Assembly: GCA_003223295.1 (NCBI GenBank)
Contig: QHYM01000140.1
Span: forward strand, 1-32,822
From: Acidobacteriota bacterium
GTDB taxonomy: Bacteria; Acidobacteriota; Terriglobia; Acidiferrales; UBA7541
Direction of reading: 5' to 3'
Length of the DNA: 32,822 bases
Numbering within the stretch: the first letter of the stretch is position 1; every line of letters begins with the position of its first letter. The notes below the pieces were generated by a model. The model did not search any database. It was not told the origin of the DNA and was given only the letters and a program-made list of their open reading frames with translations. The position numbers were made by a program, and so were the translations under genes. Positions 1 through 8,079 of this stretch are shown in pieces.

Positions 1-292
1 TGTTCGCACCGGTACTCAAAAGCGGGTCGATTAGACAAGCTGTCAACGCCGACGCCACGTTGCATGGCGGAGCGCCGCCCAGCCGCGCCAAGTTGGCCGA
101 GAAACCGGTGCCCCAACTGGACGAGTAGGTCACTTGCGCAGTACCGATCGTGCGGACCGAACCCACAGCAGAGGATTCGTTAGCCGCAATCTTGGACCGC
201 AGCAAGTTTGGAATAGCGATGGCCGCGATGATCAAAATGATCGCCACGACGATCAAAAGCTCGATAAGGGAGAAACCCTTTTCTTTCTTCAT
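1..292 (-). CDS. pilA: Type IV major pilin PilA (partial, 3' end outside window)
   Basis: This is the structural subunit of the type IV pilus, made as a prepilin and cleaved by a prepilin peptidase. The start codon is ATG at 292-290, preceded by a strong AGGAGA ribosome binding site. The protein begins MKKEKG|FSLIELLIVVAI, a short charged leader with the Gly|Phe cleavage site and Glu at mature position 5, followed by the hydrophobic alpha1-N helix and IPNLLRSKIAANE. About 97 residues are visible; the C-terminal globular part lies beyond base 1. It is last in the order pilB-pilT-pilC-pilS-pilR-pilA. A separate promoter of sigma-54 type lies about 50 bases upstream. It could be a major pilin or a minor pilin of the same family; the position beside pilR favours the major pilin. 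Confidence 0.93.
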   Translation of the reverse strand, partial: MKKEKGFSLIELLIVVAIILIIAAIAIPNLLRSKIAANESSAVGSVRTIGTAQVTYSSSWGTGFSANLARLGGAPPCNVASALTACLIDPLLSTGAN

Positions 293-341
293 GAAATCTC
301 CTTCAGGATTTGAGGTGCCAGAATCACTGACGGCAGTTAGG

Positions 342-356
342 GCATGCACATGGCCA
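342..356 (-). promoter_or_regulatory. Putative sigma-54 (-24/-12) promoter of pilA
   Basis: Read on the minus strand, bases 356-341 give TGGCCATGTGCATGCC. This has the invariant GG and GC dinucleotides of a -24/-12 element separated by exactly 10 bases. It keeps TGGC at -24 and TGC at -12, but departs from consensus at two -24 bases and one -12 base. Transcription would start near 331, giving a leader of about 38 bases before the pilA ATG at 292. Known pilA genes controlled by PilR use sigma-54, and pilR is the next gene upstream. No transcript data are available. Confidence 0.5.
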
Positions 357-475
357 ACCTGAGCCTCCCGAGGCGTTGCGGTTCCGAAACTCCATATCTC
401 ACAGATACAAAGCAAGTTATCTTCGTCCACGGAGAGAATATTGAATCCTCAGCTGCGGCAAAGTGGGAAGGGGCC

Positions 476-497
476 TTTTTTGTCGACAGTTTTTGTC
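476..497. promoter_or_regulatory. Putative PilR enhancer: two T-tract/GTC repeats
   Basis: On the plus strand, TTTTTTGTC (476-484) and TTTTTGTC (490-497) occur as a tandem direct repeat. The first overlaps the 8-base palindrome TGTCGACA (481-488). A third TTTGTC lies at 594-599, overlapping the pilR stop codon. The pair sits about 145-165 bases upstream of the inferred pilA transcription start, a normal distance for a sigma-54 activator site. From memory, PilR sites in Pseudomonas contain TGTC cores with T-rich tracts. The match is suggestive only. Confidence 0.3.
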
Positions 498-597
498 TAT
501 TCAAAGGACGATAAGAGTCATGCGCGTTAAACCGCACTTGGCTAGCAATAGAAAGGTATGGATCAGTCGACCGCCCTCATTAAGTCTGGTCGGTTTG

Positions 598-2010
598 TCA
601 AAGGCTATGCTTCTTGGCGTAATGGCGGAAGGAGCGGTAAGTGATTTTGAGAAACTCGGATGCCCGTGTGCGGACGCCCCCCGCCTTCTCCAACGCGGCT
701 TGCAGGTAAAAACGCTCCGTGGAGGCAACCACCTTTTCAAAATCCACGCCCTCTTCCGGTATTTCGATTCCCTGGGCGGCCGGAGCAGCCCCTCCATACC
801 CAAGGATGCGCTCGGGCAGTACTCGCACAGAAATCTCTTTGCCGGTTTCCAACGCCACGGCGCGCTCCATGGTGTTTTCAAGCTCTCTCACGTTCCCAGG
901 CCACTCGTACGCTTCGAGTTTGCCCATCGCTTCGGGCGAAATCCCCTCGATGGGTTTCTCCATGGTCTTCCGGAAGCGTTCAAGGAAGTGGCGCGCCAAT
1001 AGAGGGATATCCTCGCGACGCTCGCGCAAGGCAGGAAGCTGGATCGGAATGACGCTGAGGCGGTAATAGAGGTCCTCGCGGAAACGGCCTTCGGCGATTT
1101 CTTTCTCGAAGTCTTTGTTCGTCGCGGCAATGATGCGCACATCCACGTCCGACTCTTCCGTGCTGCCGATGGGGCGGACCTTGCCCTCCTGGAGAACGCG
1201 GTAAAGTTTTACCTGCATGGTTAAGCTCATGTTGCCGATTTCATCCATGAATAACGTTCCGCCGTGCGCCGCCTGGAACAGCCCTTGTCGGTTCTCATTG
1301 GCCCCCGTGAAAGAACCTTTCATATAACCAAAAAGCTCGGACTCCAAAAGAGTTTCAGGAAAGGCCCCGCAATTTATGGTGATAAACGGAGCCTGGGCGC
1401 GAAGGCTATTTTCATGAATGGCGCGGGCCACCAGCTCTTTTCCGGTTCCACTCTCCCCGGTGATGAGCACGCGGCTTGTTTGAGGAGCGACGGTTTGAAT
1501 CAAATCGAAAATCGCGCGCATCTTGGGGCTCTGTCCTATGATGTTGTCGAGCCCCGTGAGCCGGCGCAACTCGCGGCGCAAGTAACCGGCCTCCTTCTTC
1601 CACCGGAGACTTTCGCTGACCTCCTGGACCGCGCGGCGTAATTGATCGATATGGTTATGGTCCTTGATGACGTAGCGGTCGGCGCCGGAGTTGAGTGCGG
1701 CAATGGCCGTGTCCAACGCCGGGAGCGCGGTCATCAAGACAAAAAATGAGTCGGGTGCGATTTCTTTGGCAAATTTCAGCAGATCGACCCCGTCTTCGCC
1801 GGGCATGCGAATGTCGGAAATAATAATGTCGAAGATCTGCGATTCCAGTTTGCGCTTGGCGGCGTCCACGCTGTTCGCGACTTCCACGCGGTGGCCTTCC
1901 TTGCGAAAAGTTATCTCGAGGAGCTCACAAATCGATTTCTCGTCGTCCACGACGAGGATATGGGGCAGCTCCCGCCCGGTTTCCTTAATTGCTGCTTTCG
2001 TCCCCTGCAT
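598..2010 (-). CDS. pilR: Sigma-54-dependent response regulator PilR
   Basis: Cytoplasmic activator that, when phosphorylated by PilS, is expected to drive sigma-54 transcription of pilA. The 470-residue protein has an N-terminal receiver with acidic pair D22/D23 and phospho-acceptor D66 (SDIRMPGEDG). A AAA+ sigma-54 interaction domain follows, with Walker A GESGTGKE at 185-192, the loop GSFTGA at 232-237 and Walker B around 252-258 (GTLFMDE). The C-terminus is a Fis-type helix-turn-helix (RASEFLKITYRSFRHYAKK). The sigma-54 contact loop is GSFTGA rather than GAFTGA, and the receiver Lys is followed by Asp instead of the usual Pro (VIKDH). The start is ATG at 2010 with GAGG five bases upstream. 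The gap to pilS is 6 bases, so the two are co-translated. The family assignment is firm; the PilR name rests on the pil context. Confidence 0.93.
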   Translation of the reverse strand: MQGTKAAIKETGRELPHILVVDDEKSICELLEITFRKEGHRVEVANSVDAAKRKLESQIFDIIISDIRMPGEDGVDLLKFAKEIAPDSFFVLMTALPALDTAIAALNSGADRYVIKDHNHIDQLRRAVQEVSESLRWKKEAGYLRRELRRLTGLDNIIGQSPKMRAIFDLIQTVAPQTSRVLITGESGTGKELVARAIHENSLRAQAPFITINCGAFPETLLESELFGYMKGSFTGANENRQGLFQAAHGGTLFMDEIGNMSLTMQVKLYRVLQEGKVRPIGSTEESDVDVRIIAATNKDFEKEIAEGRFREDLYYRLSVIPIQLPALRERREDIPLLARHFLERFRKTMEKPIEGISPEAMGKLEAYEWPGNVRELENTMERAVALETGKEISVRVLPERILGYGGAAPAAQGIEIPEEGVDFEKVVASTERFYLQAALEKAGGVRTRASEFLKITYRSFRHYAKKHSL

Positions 2011-2016
2011 AGCGCC

Positions 2017-3630
2017 TCACGCAACTCGCGGCAATTCGACGATGAACTCTGCGCCGCGGTCCTTTTCCGAAATCACGCTGATCTTGCCACTGTGAGCCTG
2101 CACGATCTGATAAACAATGGACAATCCCAAACCGGTACCGCCCTCGAACCCTGATTGAAGCGGCTCAAAAATCTTAGCCTTTTGCTTGGCGTCCAGGCCA
2201 ATTCCTGTGTCACGAAAGGCAATGCGAAGCCAGAACGGATAGGGTTCCAGTTTAACGGTGAGCGTGCCCCCTGCCGGCATGGCCCGAAGAGCGTTGTCGC
2301 AGAGGTTCCAAAATACCTGCTTGATCTTATTCGCGTCGACGCGCGCACGCAATTCCTGACCGTTGAAGGCCCGTACGATCTGGTATTTGGACCCGATCTC
2401 CGGCTTCTTCTCCATCAGCATCAGCGTCTCGTCAAGAAGCGTACGGACGTCCGCTTCTTGAAATTCGTAGGTCTTCTCTCGCGAATAGTTAAGAAAATCC
2501 GTGATGATGTTATTGAGCCGTTCGGATTCCCGGCTGACGATATGAACGAGTTGCTTCTCATCTTCTTCAAGAGGCACCAGGCGGGCCAACTCCTTGACCG
2601 CCCCCGCCATGGCGGTCAAGGGCTGCCGGATTTCGTGAGCGATGGCTGCCGAAAGCCGTCCCAAGGCGGCCATGCGTTCTTTGGTCGCGACTTCCTGCTC
2701 CAGTCGGCGCAAATCCGTCAGGTCCTGGAAATTGAAGACAAACCCGCTGCGTTCTTCCGTTCCCAGGCGCAGAGGCGACACGCTGATCCCCAGATAGCGC
2801 ACCTCGCCCTGGGGAGTGCGGAAATCAATTTCTCTTCTCAGAGACAGCCTCTCGACATTCGGATACTGTCCGGGGAGCCAAAAATCCTCGTCCAGCTCCT
2901 GAAGTTTTTTACCGTGCACGTCCGGAAAGCGATACCCCAGAATATCCTCACCAGTGCGATTAAGCAGCAGAATGACTCCATCGAGGTCCGTGGTAATCAA
3001 GCCGCCGCGCATGGAGTGGATGATATCTTGGGTGAAATCCTGAAGGCTGAGAAGCTCTTCGCGTTTCTCCTCGAGCTCGCGTCCTTTGCTCCGGAGGGAC
3101 TGCACGAGCAAGCTGGCAAGGTAGGCGACCGCAAGGAACCCCAAAAGATTCATGACCAGCCAGGTGCGAAGGCTTTCGAATGTCGGGAGCGTCGTGGAAG
3201 TCCGCGGCAGTTTTCCATTGAAAGCCAGAATGGTCATGGCGCCGAGAAGAGAGAAGCAGACGGCCGCGTTGAGAAAAGCAACACTCCGGGAGAAGACGAT
3301 ACTCCCGACGATGATCACCAGCAGGTAGAGAGAAATGAAATAGCTTTCCTGCGCACCGGTCAAATAGACCAAGAGGGTAACCATTACCACGTCGCTGGCC
3401 ACCTGAAAGCTGCCGTGCCAGCGTGCTTCCGGAAGCCACCGGAGAAGAATGAGGTGCAGGATACCCAGGGTGATCCAGAAGATAATGAGCGGGAGGAAAA
3501 AACGGTTGGTGCCTAATCCAGGAACGTATTGCGGCCAGACAAAGCCTACCGTGAGGATGAGCGTGACCGTGAGGAGACGAACACGCGTCAACCATTCCAG
3601 CCATGCTCTGGTTGCGAAACTTTGGTCCAT
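2017..3630 (-). CDS. pilS: Membrane sensor histidine kinase PilS
   Basis: Inner-membrane kinase partner of PilR. The 537-residue protein starts with about six transmembrane helices (roughly residues 17-180), as in known PilS. A linker helix and a PAS domain follow (roughly 195-310, with [22 protein letters not shown]). The HisKA domain carries the H-box [13 protein letters not shown] near residue 340. The ATPase domain shows an N-box ([13 protein letters not shown]), DTGIGLD and [19 protein letters not shown]. It lies directly upstream of pilR with a 6-base gap and 118 bases downstream of pilC. That 118-base gap is GC-rich with one imperfect hairpin and may uncouple pilSR from pilBTC. All kinase motifs are intact. 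In Pseudomonas PilS monitors pilin in the membrane; the same role is inferred here. Confidence 0.92.
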   Translation of the reverse strand: MDQSFATRAWLEWLTRVRLLTVTLILTVGFVWPQYVPGLGTNRFFLPLIIFWITLGILHLILLRWLPEARWHGSFQVASDVVMVTLLVYLTGAQESYFISLYLLVIIVGSIVFSRSVAFLNAAVCFSLLGAMTILAFNGKLPRTSTTLPTFESLRTWLVMNLLGFLAVAYLASLLVQSLRSKGRELEEKREELLSLQDFTQDIIHSMRGGLITTDLDGVILLLNRTGEDILGYRFPDVHGKKLQELDEDFWLPGQYPNVERLSLRREIDFRTPQGEVRYLGISVSPLRLGTEERSGFVFNFQDLTDLRRLEQEVATKERMAALGRLSAAIAHEIRQPLTAMAGAVKELARLVPLEEDEKQLVHIVSRESERLNNIITDFLNYSREKTYEFQEADVRTLLDETLMLMEKKPEIGSKYQIVRAFNGQELRARVDANKIKQVFWNLCDNALRAMPAGGTLTVKLEPYPFWLRIAFRDTGIGLDAKQKAKIFEPLQSGFEGGTGLGLSIVYQIVQAHSGKISVISEKDRGAEFIVELPRVA

Positions 3631-3748
3631 GGTTTGCCCGCGCCCTTATCTCAACCGCAGGGCACTGCCCGCGCCCAGGCAGGAAAATAGAGGGCGGGGT
3701 TACCGACCGCCCCCTGCAGAGGTTTTTTGACGTGCGGGCCCAGCCCGA

Positions 3749-4963
3749 TTAGTGGCTGTTGCTCAGCTTTCCAATGAGCGAGAACAGCGGCAAGTACATG
3801 GAAATGACCACGCCGCCGACCACCAATCCAAGAAAAACAATCATGATAGGTTCGAGAGCGGTTAGCAAGTCCTTGACCGCTGCATCTACTTCTTCCTCAT
3901 AGAAATCGGCAATCTTCTGCAACATGGCGTCCATGGCGCCCGTCTGTTCTCCAACCGCGATCATTTGCGTGACCATGCCCGGAAAAACTTCTGCTTCCTT
4001 TAATGGTTCCGTTAGAGACTTGCCTTCTTCGAGCGACTTTCTGACTTTCATCAAGGCTCTCTCTACGACGGCGTTGCCGGCAGTCCTGGCAGTGATATCC
4101 AGACCCTCAAGGATGGGCACGCCGCTGGAGATCAGAGTTCCCAGGGTTCGCGTGAAGCGTGCGACGGCAATCTTTCTCATCAGGATGCCCATCACGGGCA
4201 ACTTGAGGATGATGCTATCCAGAACGAAACGGCCTTGAGGCGTACCATACCAAACTTTCAATCCGACAAGGGAGCCGCAGAAGGCCAGGAAAATCATGAA
4301 TCCAAAAATGCTGCCGACGAAGTGGCTCATCGCGATGACGATTCGCGTGGGAAGCGGAAGGTCCACACCGAGGCCAGCAAACAGCGTAGCGAAGATGGGA
4401 ACGACCTTCCACAGTAGCAGTATGATGACGCCGCCGGCGACGGTCAACACACCCACCGGGTAGACCAAAGCCGATTTCACGGCGCGCTGGAGCCTGACGT
4501 TCTTTTCGATGTAAGACGAAAGCCGCTGAAGAATGGTGTCGAGAATACCGCCGGTCTCACCCGCTTCAACCATGTTCACGTACAGAGCGTCGAAGACCTT
4601 CGGCGAACTGCGCATAGCCGTGGAAAGGGTGGCGCCACCTTCGACCTGGGCACGCGTCCCGGTCAAGACCTTCTGAAAGATCCTGTTCTCCTGCTGGCTT
4701 GCGAGAATCTCGAGACACTGCACGAGTGGCAGGCCGGCGTCAATCATCACCGAGAACTGGCGCGTGAAGATGGCCAGCTCCTTTGCTGAAACACCGCCGC
4801 CAAACGTGGGAATGTTGAACTCTTTCCCCTTCTCGGTCATCTTCGTGGCGGTGATCTGCTGGCGCTTCAAGATGCTTGCGAGTTCGCTCTTGTTCGCCGC
4901 GGTCATCACGCCGCTAACGCTGGAGCCGCTCCGGCTCGTTCCTTGATACTTGTAATCCGGCAT
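3749..4963 (-). CDS. pilC: Type IV pilus inner-membrane platform protein PilC
   Basis: Inner-membrane platform on which the PilB and PilT motors act during pilus extension and retraction. The 404-residue protein has the duplicated GspF/T2SSF architecture: cytoplasmic helical domain 1 (about 60-185, including FTRQFSVMIDAGLPL and MVEAGETGGILD), membrane segments near 167-195 and 212-238, domain 2 (about 262-370, including IAVGEQTGAMDAML), and a C-terminal membrane segment near 372-395. The length is typical for PilC. The start is ATG at 4963, with AGGAGG eight bases upstream. An out-of-frame TAG at 4977-4975 overlaps that ribosome binding site and may be the ancestral pilT stop. It lies directly after pilT. 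Confidence 0.95.
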   Translation of the reverse strand: MPDYKYQGTSRSGSSVSGVMTAANKSELASILKRQQITATKMTEKGKEFNIPTFGGGVSAKELAIFTRQFSVMIDAGLPLVQCLEILASQQENRIFQKVLTGTRAQVEGGATLSTAMRSSPKVFDALYVNMVEAGETGGILDTILQRLSSYIEKNVRLQRAVKSALVYPVGVLTVAGGVIILLLWKVVPIFATLFAGLGVDLPLPTRIVIAMSHFVGSIFGFMIFLAFCGSLVGLKVWYGTPQGRFVLDSIILKLPVMGILMRKIAVARFTRTLGTLISSGVPILEGLDITARTAGNAVVERALMKVRKSLEEGKSLTEPLKEAEVFPGMVTQMIAVGEQTGAMDAMLQKIADFYEEEVDAAVKDLLTALEPIMIVFLGLVVGGVVISMYLPLFSLIGKLSNSH

Positions 4964-5003
4964 GAGATTGCCTCCTAAAGTTCCTTAATCTTTTCGGCTT
5001 CCG

Positions 5004-6026
5004 TTAGTTCAGCCAAACATTAACGCCTGCTGGCCACGGGAGTCTTCGCCCCGTCCCCTGGTTGAATGTCTGCATGCCGGTCTGCCCGGTGCCCGTCTGC
5101 ATCGCAGAGTAGATCTGGTGAATTTTGTCCTCGCGAACCAGGTTGCGGATGGCCGGCGTGGGTATCAGGATTTCCATAATCATGACGCGGCCACGCCCGT
5201 CGGACCGCGGCAGAAGCGCCTGACAGAGAATTCCTTCCAGCACCATGGAAAGCTGCGCGCGGATTTGCGGCTGCTGGTGCGCCGGGAAAACGTCAATGAT
5301 GCGGTTAATGGTCGAAGCCGCCGAGTTCGTGTGCAGAGTCGCGAAAGTTAAGTGACCCGTCTCGGCAATGCGCAACGCCGATTCGATTGTTTCCAGGTCG
5401 CGCATTTCACCGATCAGCACGACGTCCGGGTCCTCGCGCAACGCCGCGCGGAGCGAATTTGCGAATGAATGCGTATCGGCGTGCACTTCGCGCTGGTTCA
5501 CCAGGCACCGTTTATGGTTGTGGAGGAATTCGATGGGATCCTCGATGGTGATCATGTGCTCTTCGCGTTCGCTGTTGACCTTGTCCAGCATGGCGGCGAG
5601 GGTAGTGGATTTACCGGAGCCCGTTGGCCCGGTGACCAAGACGAGTCCGCGAGGTTTATCGCAAAGGCCTTTCACCACTACAGGTAACCCAAGGGCGTCG
5701 AATCCTTTGATGTCCCATGGAATGGTGCGGAACACAGCGCCGACGGCCCCGCGCTGGTTAAAGCAGTTTCCGCGGAAACGCGCCAGGTTTTTCAGGCCGA
5801 AGGAAAAGTCCAGTTCCAGATTCTCTTCGAAACGGTGCTTTTGCGCGTCGGTCAACACACTGTAGGCCAGCGACTTTGTATCCGCAGCGGTAAGCGGCGG
5901 CATATCCAGCGGCCGGAGTTTTCCGTGGACGCGAATGCGGGGAGCGCTATTCGTGGTGATATGGAGGTCGCTTCCCCCCATTTCGATCATCTTCTTCAAC
6001 AATTCACTCAGCGTAATCCCAGGCAT
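5004..6026 (-). CDS. pilT: Pilus retraction ATPase PilT (atypical C-terminus)
   Basis: Cytoplasmic hexameric ATPase powering pilus retraction and twitching motility. In the 340-residue product, Walker A GPTGSGKS is at 133-140, the Asp box includes EDPIEFLH (162-169), Walker B LIGEMRDLE spans 204-212, and the His box is HLTFATLHTN (225-234). The PilT-specific AIRNLVRE motif is at 292-299, which separates it from PilB. The start is ATG at 6026 with GAGG eight bases upstream. After MQTFNQ (318-323), where PilT proteins normally continue for about 26-30 residues of amphipathic helix, this protein ends in an unrelated 17-residue tail (GTGRRLPWPAGVNVWLN). Other frames encode helix-like sequence (QQALMFG, then LAELTEAEKIKEL) ending at a TAG in the pilC ribosome binding site. 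A frameshift is therefore suspected. Confidence 0.9.
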   Translation of the reverse strand: MPGITLSELLKKMIEMGGSDLHITTNSAPRIRVHGKLRPLDMPPLTAADTKSLAYSVLTDAQKHRFEENLELDFSFGLKNLARFRGNCFNQRGAVGAVFRTIPWDIKGFDALGLPVVVKGLCDKPRGLVLVTGPTGSGKSTTLAAMLDKVNSEREEHMITIEDPIEFLHNHKRCLVNQREVHADTHSFANSLRAALREDPDVVLIGEMRDLETIESALRIAETGHLTFATLHTNSAASTINRIIDVFPAHQQPQIRAQLSMVLEGILCQALLPRSDGRGRVMIMEILIPTPAIRNLVREDKIHQIYSAMQTGTGQTGMQTFNQGTGRRLPWPAGVNVWLN

Positions 6027-6041
6027 CAGTCATCCTCAATT

Positions 6042-7760
6042 CTACAAAACCGTTTCGCGCAGCACTTCTTCCATAGTCGTTTGGCCGGCCGCCACTTTGA
6101 TCAGGCCGCTGCGTCGCAGCGTGATCATTCCCTGTTCGATTGCCTTCTTCTTCAATTCCAGCGCGGAAGCGCCTACCAGAATGAGCTCGCGCAATTCGTC
6201 GTTGATTTCCATTACTTCATACAACCCGGTGCGGCCCTTGTACCCACGCTTGCCGCAGGTGGTACAACCCTTGCCGTGATAGATCTTTGTGGTCTTCGCC
6301 TCTTCCGCCGTGTACCCCGCGTCGATCAGTGCCTGTTGCGGAACCTGCAGTTCTTCCTTGCAGTTCGAACAGATTCGCCGCACCAAACGCTGGGCGCAGA
6401 TCAAGTTTACGGAAGTGGCCACCAGAAAAGGTTCAATGCCCATATTCATCAAACGGCTGATGGTCGAAGGAGCGTCGTTGGTGTGCAACGTGGAAAGCAC
6501 CAAGTGGCCGGTCAGAGCAGCCTTTACCCCGATTTCCGCCGTTTCGAAGTCGCGGATCTCGCCGACGAGAATGATATTGGGGTCCTGGCGGAGGAAGGCG
6601 CGCAGCGCGGCGGCGAAGTTCAAGCCGATCTGCTCCTTCATCTGCACCTGGTTGATGCCACCGAGCTGAAACTCGACGGGATCTTCCGCGGTCATGATGT
6701 TGGTATCGACCGTGTTTAAGGTGGCCACCGAGGAATACAATGTGTTGGTTTTGCCCGATCCCGTAGGCCCCGTCACCAGCACCATGCCGTATGGTTTCAG
6801 GATGTTGCGCTGGAATTTTTCGAGGGACTGCGATTCGAAACCGAGCTTGGTCATGTCCAGGCGCAGGTTTTCCTTGTCCAGCAACCGCATGACGATCTTT
6901 TCGCCGTAGAGCGTGGGGACCGTAGACACGCGGAAGTCCAATTCCTTTTTCTTGCCGTCGGCCTTGTACTTGATCATGATGCGGCCGTCTTGCGGCAAGC
7001 GCTTTTCCGCAATGTCCAGCTTGGCCATGATTTTCACGCGGCTGGTCATGGCATCCTTCAAACGCATTGGGGGAGACATGACCGTCTGCAGTTGTCCGTC
7101 AACTCGGAACCGCACGCGCAGTTCCGTCTCGTACGGCTCAATGTGAATGTCACTGGCGCCACGCTTTACCGAATCCGTCAAAATCAAATTGACAAGCTTA
7201 ATGATCGGCGCTTCTTCCGCCGCCTTCTCGAGCGTAGCCGTGTCCAGCTCAGACTCTTCCGCGGCCAGTTCCAGTTCCTGGTCCTCTTCCACCAGGTCCT
7301 TCATCAAGTTGCTGAGTTCTTCCGTGTTCGAGGACGCGCCTCCATAAAAGCGCGTAATGGCGTCACCGATCGCCGCTTCGGAAGCCACCACCGGCTCCAC
7401 GTTGAAACCGGTCATGAACTTGATGTCGTCCATGGCGAAGACGTTCGTGGGATCGGTCATGGCAATGGTGAGAACGGAACCTACACGCGACAGGGGGATG
7501 ACCTGGTAACGCGCGGCAGTGTCCTGCGGAATCAGCTTGATGACGTTGGGATCGATTTCATAATACTTGAGGTTGATGGAGGGGACGCCGTATTGGCGGG
7601 AGAGCACGCCGGTGATGTCATCGTCGGTGATAAAGCCCAATCTGGTCAGGCAACTCCCGAGCTTGCCCCCATTGGAGCGCTGGAACTCCAGAGCCTTCTG
7701 GAGCTGGTCCTGCGTGATCAGACTCTCTTTAATCAGTATTTCGCCGAGACGGACGGACAT
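6042..7760 (-). CDS. pilB: Type IV pilus extension ATPase PilB (GspE family)
   Basis: Cytoplasmic ATPase that drives pilus polymerisation. From the ATG at 7760 the protein has 572 residues. The N-terminal MshEN/GspE-N domain (about 1-150, RLGEILIKESLITQDQL) is followed by the motor. Walker A GPTGSGKT is at 331-338, Walker B IILVGEIRD at 396-404, and the His box LSTLHTND at 422-429. A tetra-cysteine zinc site (C464/C467 and C499/C502) is typical of PilB/GspE. A GTG nine codons upstream (7787) is also open. I prefer ATG 7760 because GGGAG lies eight bases before it and homologues begin near MSxRLGE. pilT follows after a 15-base gap. All catalytic motifs are intact. Confidence 0.95.
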   Translation of the reverse strand: MSVRLGEILIKESLITQDQLQKALEFQRSNGGKLGSCLTRLGFITDDDITGVLSRQYGVPSINLKYYEIDPNVIKLIPQDTAARYQVIPLSRVGSVLTIAMTDPTNVFAMDDIKFMTGFNVEPVVASEAAIGDAITRFYGGASSNTEELSNLMKDLVEEDQELELAAEESELDTATLEKAAEEAPIIKLVNLILTDSVKRGASDIHIEPYETELRVRFRVDGQLQTVMSPPMRLKDAMTSRVKIMAKLDIAEKRLPQDGRIMIKYKADGKKKELDFRVSTVPTLYGEKIVMRLLDKENLRLDMTKLGFESQSLEKFQRNILKPYGMVLVTGPTGSGKTNTLYSSVATLNTVDTNIMTAEDPVEFQLGGINQVQMKEQIGLNFAAALRAFLRQDPNIILVGEIRDFETAEIGVKAALTGHLVLSTLHTNDAPSTISRLMNMGIEPFLVATSVNLICAQRLVRRICSNCKEELQVPQQALIDAGYTAEEAKTTKIYHGKGCTTCGKRGYKGRTGLYEVMEINDELRELILVGASALELKKKAIEQGMITLRRSGLIKVAAGQTTMEEVLRETVL

Positions 7761-7858
7761 CCGCAGCACTCCCTTGCGGGCTTGCACCCAACGCCAACCT
7801 TAACAAAGGATGGCGATGAGCGGAGTCAGAATTTCGCGCGCCGTTTTGAAATGGCTAA

Positions 7859-7900
7859 TACCTGTCCACCGGGGCAGGTTTTTCCACCGAGGGACAGGTA
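7859..7900. repeat. Nested inverted/direct repeats, candidate operator
   Basis: Perfect 9-base arms TACCTGTCC (7859-7867) and GGACAGGTA (7892-7900) face each other. Between them lies a second CAGGT (7875-7879) that pairs with ACCTG (7860-7864). The segment can also be read as two imperfect direct repeats, TCCACCGGGGCAGGT (7865-7879) and TCCACCGAGGGACAGGT (7883-7899). The block ends seven bases before the -35 element at 7907, a typical position for an activator or repressor site. The binding protein is unknown; NtrX, PilR or another regulator are all possible. Confidence 0.5.
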
Positions 7901-7906
7901 GAAATC

Positions 7907-7934
7907 TTGACTTGCTTCCTCAGGGTGCTATCTT
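7907..7934 (+). promoter_or_regulatory. Sigma-70-like promoter toward ntrYX
   Basis: A -35 element TTGACT (7907-7912) and a -10 element TATCTT (7929-7934) are separated by 16 bases. Transcription would begin near 7941 and run into ntrY at 8080. It lies directly downstream of the repeat block at 7859-7900. Confidence 0.5.
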
Positions 7935-8079
7935 GCCAGAGAGCTGCTCGAGCGTACATCTTGAACGCATTTTTCTTTTCTGCGGCCTCAGATGACCAAA
8001 ACCGTCAGCATGAGATGCACAGAACTCTGCTGTCGATGCGGAATTTTGCCCTCTCCTGCTTGGTGAGGCCGTTTAACCG

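Larger units (their letters stand above)
293..597. other. pilR-pilA intergenic region (305 bp)
   Basis: This non-coding gap separates the pilR stop from the pilA start. It holds the pilA ribosome binding site, the sigma-54-like promoter near 342-356 and the T-tract/GTC repeats at 476-497. I see no convincing terminator after pilR; a weak 5-bp stem near 568-593 lacks a T-run. Short open frames crossing it have no ribosome binding site or recognisable composition. Confidence 0.6.
7761..8079. other. Divergent pilB / ntrY regulatory region (319 bp)
   Basis: This gap separates two divergently transcribed operons. It contains a set of nested repeats at 7859-7900 and a sigma-70-like promoter at 7907-7934 reading toward ntrY. 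It leaves a long leader of about 140 bases before ntrY, in which I recognise no riboswitch or small gene. A 61-codon plus-strand frame at 7810-7995 is not convincing. I could not identify a clear promoter for pilB. A GG-N10-GC match exists only 15 bases from its start, too close to be used. Confidence 0.6.

Noticed and set aside
2155-3516. Long 453-codon plus-strand open frame opposite pilS
   Set aside because: It is the antisense shadow of the clear pilS gene, has no ribosome binding site and has no recognisable domain.
3631-3748. Hairpin in the pilC-pilS gap as a terminator
   Set aside because: The stem is interrupted and is followed by mixed bases rather than a clear T-run.
7776-7789. GG-N10-GC match upstream of pilB on the minus strand
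   Set aside because: It would start transcription about four bases from the pilB ATG and lacks other consensus bases.
7810-7995. 61-codon plus-strand frame in the pilB/ntrY gap
   Set aside because: No ribosome binding site; it starts upstream of the only visible promoter and runs through the repeat block, and its composition is not protein-like.
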